Shown here: positions 40,141 to 41,792 of the stretch, piece by piece | How positions within the stretch are numbered: position 1 is the first letter of the stretch | Layout of the letters: every line of letters starts with the position of its first letter | Assembly (NCBI GenBank): GCA_947630055.1 | Contig: CANRGA010000007.1 | Coordinates: 1 to 41,792, forward strand | DNA: 41,792 nucleotides | Direction of reading: 5' to 3' | From: an uncultured Bacilli bacterium | Lineage (GTDB): Bacteria; Bacillota_I; Bacilli_A; RF39; UBA660 | Made by a program: the position numbers and the translations under genes | The notes under the pieces: generated by a model | The model's database searches: none | Told to the model about the DNA's origin: nothing | The model's input: only the letters and a program-made list of their open reading frames with translations

Positions 40141-41568
40141 TTGCGAAGTAGAAAATATAAAAATATAACGGTTGCTTTTTTTGCCACGTTTGCAATTCTT
40201 TTGATATTACCAATAATGATTATGATGGTTCCTCGTATAGATATCGAAGTAAAGGGTGACAAAAAAATAGTATTAGAAGTTGGAACAAAATACCAAGATA
40301 AAGGCGCTAATGCTTATGTTAGCAATTTGTTTACCAAAAAAGATATTAATGTTAAAACTACAGGAGAGGTTGATTCAAATAAAGTTGGTACCTATAAAAT
40401 AACTTATGAGGCCAAAGACAATGGTCAAAGTAAATTGGTAACTAGAGAAATTCAAATTGTTGATAAAACCAAACCTACAATTAAGATTAATAAAATAAGT
40501 GCTTGTCGAAATAACGAAACTTTTGATATAGATGCCGAAATAATTGATAATTATGATGGAAATTTAAAAGATAAGTTAAAATATCAAGTTAATGGTGAAA
40601 AAATAATTTTTACTGTTAGTGATGCCGCAGGAAATACTACAGAATTAGAAGAAGATTTAAAATATATTGATGATGAAAAACCAGTAATAAAATTAAAAGG
40701 TAATAGTACAATTAATTTAAAAAAAGGTGATACATATGTTGATGCTGGTGCTACTGCTAATGACTCATGTGATGGAGATTTAACTAATAAAATAAAAATA
40801 GATAATAAAGTAAATGCAAATGAAGTTGGTAGTTATGAAGTTGTTTATACAGTGGAAGATAATAATGGTAATAAAACTACTAAAACTCGTAAGGTAGTAG
40901 TTTCAGAAGAGATAATTGAAGGGAATGGTACAATTTATTTAACTTTTGATGATGGCCCTGGAGCTTATACAGATGAAATTTTAGATATATTAGATAAATA
41001 TAACATAAAAGCAACCTTTTTTGTAACAAATCAATTTGGTAGTCAAAAATATATAAATATGATTAAACAAGAATACGATCGAGGCCATACGGTTGGAATT
41101 CATACGTATTCTCATAAATGGTCTGTTTATACTAGTGTAGATACATATTGGAATGATTTTAGTAAAATGGAACAAATTGTTTATGAACAAACTGGAGTAC
41201 ATCCAAAATATTTCCGTTTTCCTGGTGGTACGTCAAATACTGCTAATTGTAAATATAACGATATTAATAATATGATGGAAACTTTATCTAATTTAATGAC
41301 TGAAAAAGGTTATACATATTTTGATTGGCATGTTGATAGTTGTGATACTTGTAAGAACAATTCTGTTAATGACATAGTTGATTCAATTAAAAAATATGTT
41401 AAAGGTAGTGGTAATTACATTATTTTAATGCATGATATTAAGAAGAATACAATGGAAGCATTATCTAGCGTAATTGAATATTTAAAAGCTCACAATTATA
41501 CTTTCAAAAAAATTGATGAAACAACTCCAGTTAGACAATTTAGTCCTGGCGTATGTACTAAGAATTAA
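40141..41568 (+). CDS. Polysaccharide deacetylase with Ig-like domains
   Basis: A 475-residue wall enzyme, probably removing acetyl groups from peptidoglycan or another polysaccharide. One N-terminal membrane anchor (about residues 9-31); two or three DUF5011/Ig-like domains (about 33-105, 110-170, 178-250, with GTYKITYEAKDN and GSYEVVYTVEDN); and a NodB domain (from about 262). The NodB motifs are TFDDGP, HTYSHKW, FRFPGG, DWHVDS and ILMHD, all intact. TTG 40141 with GGTGG five bases upstream is preferred; the frame also opens with ATG 40129, which has no clear ribosome site. Confidence 0.9.
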   Translation: MRSRKYKNITVAFFATFAILLILPIMIMMVPRIDIEVKGDKKIVLEVGTKYQDKGANAYVSNLFTKKDINVKTTGEVDSNKVGTYKITYEAKDNGQSKLVTREIQIVDKTKPTIKINKISACRNNETFDIDAEIIDNYDGNLKDKLKYQVNGEKIIFTVSDAAGNTTELEEDLKYIDDEKPVIKLKGNSTINLKKGDTYVDAGATANDSCDGDLTNKIKIDNKVNANEVGSYEVVYTVEDNNGNKTTKTRKVVVSEEIIEGNGTIYLTFDDGPGAYTDEILDILDKYNIKATFFVTNQFGSQKYINMIKQEYDRGHTVGIHTYSHKWSVYTSVDTYWNDFSKMEQIVYEQTGVHPKYFRFPGGTSNTANCKYNDINNMMETLSNLMTEKGYTYFDWHVDSCDTCKNNSVNDIVDSIKKYVKGSGNYIILMHDIKKNTMEALSSVIEYLKAHNYTFKKIDETTPVRQFSPGVCTKN

Positions 41569-41578
41569 TATGTCCCAG

Positions 41579-41605
41579 ACACTTTAATAAATGTTTCATA
41601 AAATA
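41579..41605 (+). promoter_or_regulatory. Sigma-K-like promoter for the coat gene
   Basis: AC (41579-41580), 16 bases, CATAAAATA (41597-41605), as expected for sigma-K (AC then CATANNNTA). The box and the bases up to the ribosome site closely match those before 12674. Confidence 0.55.
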
Positions 41606-41625
41606 CATTAGAAAGGAATATTTTT

Positions 41626-41792
41626 ATGGAACAAAATAAATTTGAGTTTACTAAAGAAGCAAGTTTTGATGGTACAATGAATATGGGTATGGATACAGGT
41701 TGTTGTCAAGAGATGCCTATGCAAAGTCAAACTATGATGTGTCCACCAATTCAAGAATGTCCACAAGAGAGAGTTTGTCATCGTTATATGTG
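41626..41792 (+). CDS. CotD-like spore coat protein, cut by the window end
   Basis: The first 55 codons of a Cys/Met/Pro/Gln-rich protein. The start is MEQNKFEFTKEASF, followed by MNMGMDTGCCQEMPM and CPPIQECPQERVCHRYM, where the window ends. The CPPxxECPQERVCHR block is typical of CotD-type coat proteins of gut Firmicutes, which cross-link through cysteine and are made late in the mother cell. AGAAAGGA ten bases before ATG is the ribosome site. A sigma-K-like promoter precedes it. The 3' part is missing here. Confidence 0.7.
   Translation, partial: MEQNKFEFTKEASFDGTMNMGMDTGCCQEMPMQSQTMMCPPIQECPQERVCHRYM

Noticed and set aside
1-41792. CRISPR array, insertion sequence, integrase or prophage
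   Set aside because: No regularly spaced repeats, transposase, integrase or phage structural genes were seen; the ORF6N gene alone does not make a prophage.
1-41792. Mycoplasma genetic code (TGA as Trp)
   Set aside because: scpA ends in TGA with scpB starting just after it, and Trp positions in conserved motifs use TGG.

Overview
The window looks like chromosome from an uncultured, spore-forming, gut-associated Bacillota. It is extremely AT-rich. Stop codon TGA is used and tryptophan is read from TGG, so this is the standard bacterial code and not a Mycoplasma code. Sporulation genes (CotJ operon, a CotD-like coat protein, a Gly/Tyr-rich coat-like protein), Gram-positive surface genes (sortase, thioester adhesin), a type B RNase P RNA, GpsB, and a bile salt hydrolase together point to a Bacilli/Erysipelotrichia/RF39-like host-associated lineage. 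That placement is inference from gene content only.

Layout. 1-2.2 kb: Nudix hydrolase, rpsD with its own promoter and a probable S4 autoregulatory leader, an unknown gene, and elongator tRNA-Met. 2.2-8.2 kb: small membrane proteins, a TfoX-N protein, a frameshifted DUF3781 gene, a membrane-anchored XRE regulator, a lipoprotein, the bile salt hydrolase, and rmuC coupled to a phosphatase-like protein that has lost its catalytic histidine. 8.2-12.6 kb: envelope proteins (one with a CPWC thioredoxin site), scpA-scpB, and tRNA-Leu. 12.6-18.9 kb: a coat-like protein, a coupled adhesin/sortase pair, a divergent ClpC-type ATPase, and an HD phosphohydrolase. 18.9-20.5 kb: a surface protein with a C-type-lectin/FGE-like fold behind a promoter whose spacer holds a run of eight G. 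20.5-29.3 kb: a calcium-type P-ATPase, two lipid-anchored or membrane-anchored proteins with duplicated N-termini, an ORF6N/PLD-like protein, trmL and ftsK/spoIIIE. 29.4-36 kb: a thioredoxin-like protein, cotJA/B-cotJC, a lipoprotein, a DUF1292 protein, a DUF368 undecaprenyl-phosphate flippase candidate, MscS, a metallo-hydrolase and a short UvrD-like helicase. 36.2-38.1 kb: two tRNA arrays (Val-Thr-Tyr-Gln-Lys and Arg-Pro) flanking a candidate small RNA and an orphan MvaI/BcnI-family nuclease. 38.1-41.8 kb: gpsB, rnpB, a RodZ-like gene, pgsA, a polysaccharide deacetylase, and a truncated coat gene.

The most interesting locus is 18.94-20.54 kb. Its promoter has a G8 tract between good -35 and -10 boxes in a genome where G runs are rare. 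The encoded secreted protein ends in a lectin-fold segment whose exposed positions are all NNY codons. These are the codons expected when a diversity-generating retroelement (DGR) mutates the adenines of an AAY template. No reverse transcriptase is visible in the window, so any DGR would act from elsewhere. The combination suggests a surface receptor switched on and off by slippage and diversified by template-guided mutation. Other candidates are an unrecognised 125-nt structured RNA near 36.85 kb, a bile salt hydrolase with a taurine-type selectivity loop, and a Clp ATPase with a decayed second ring.
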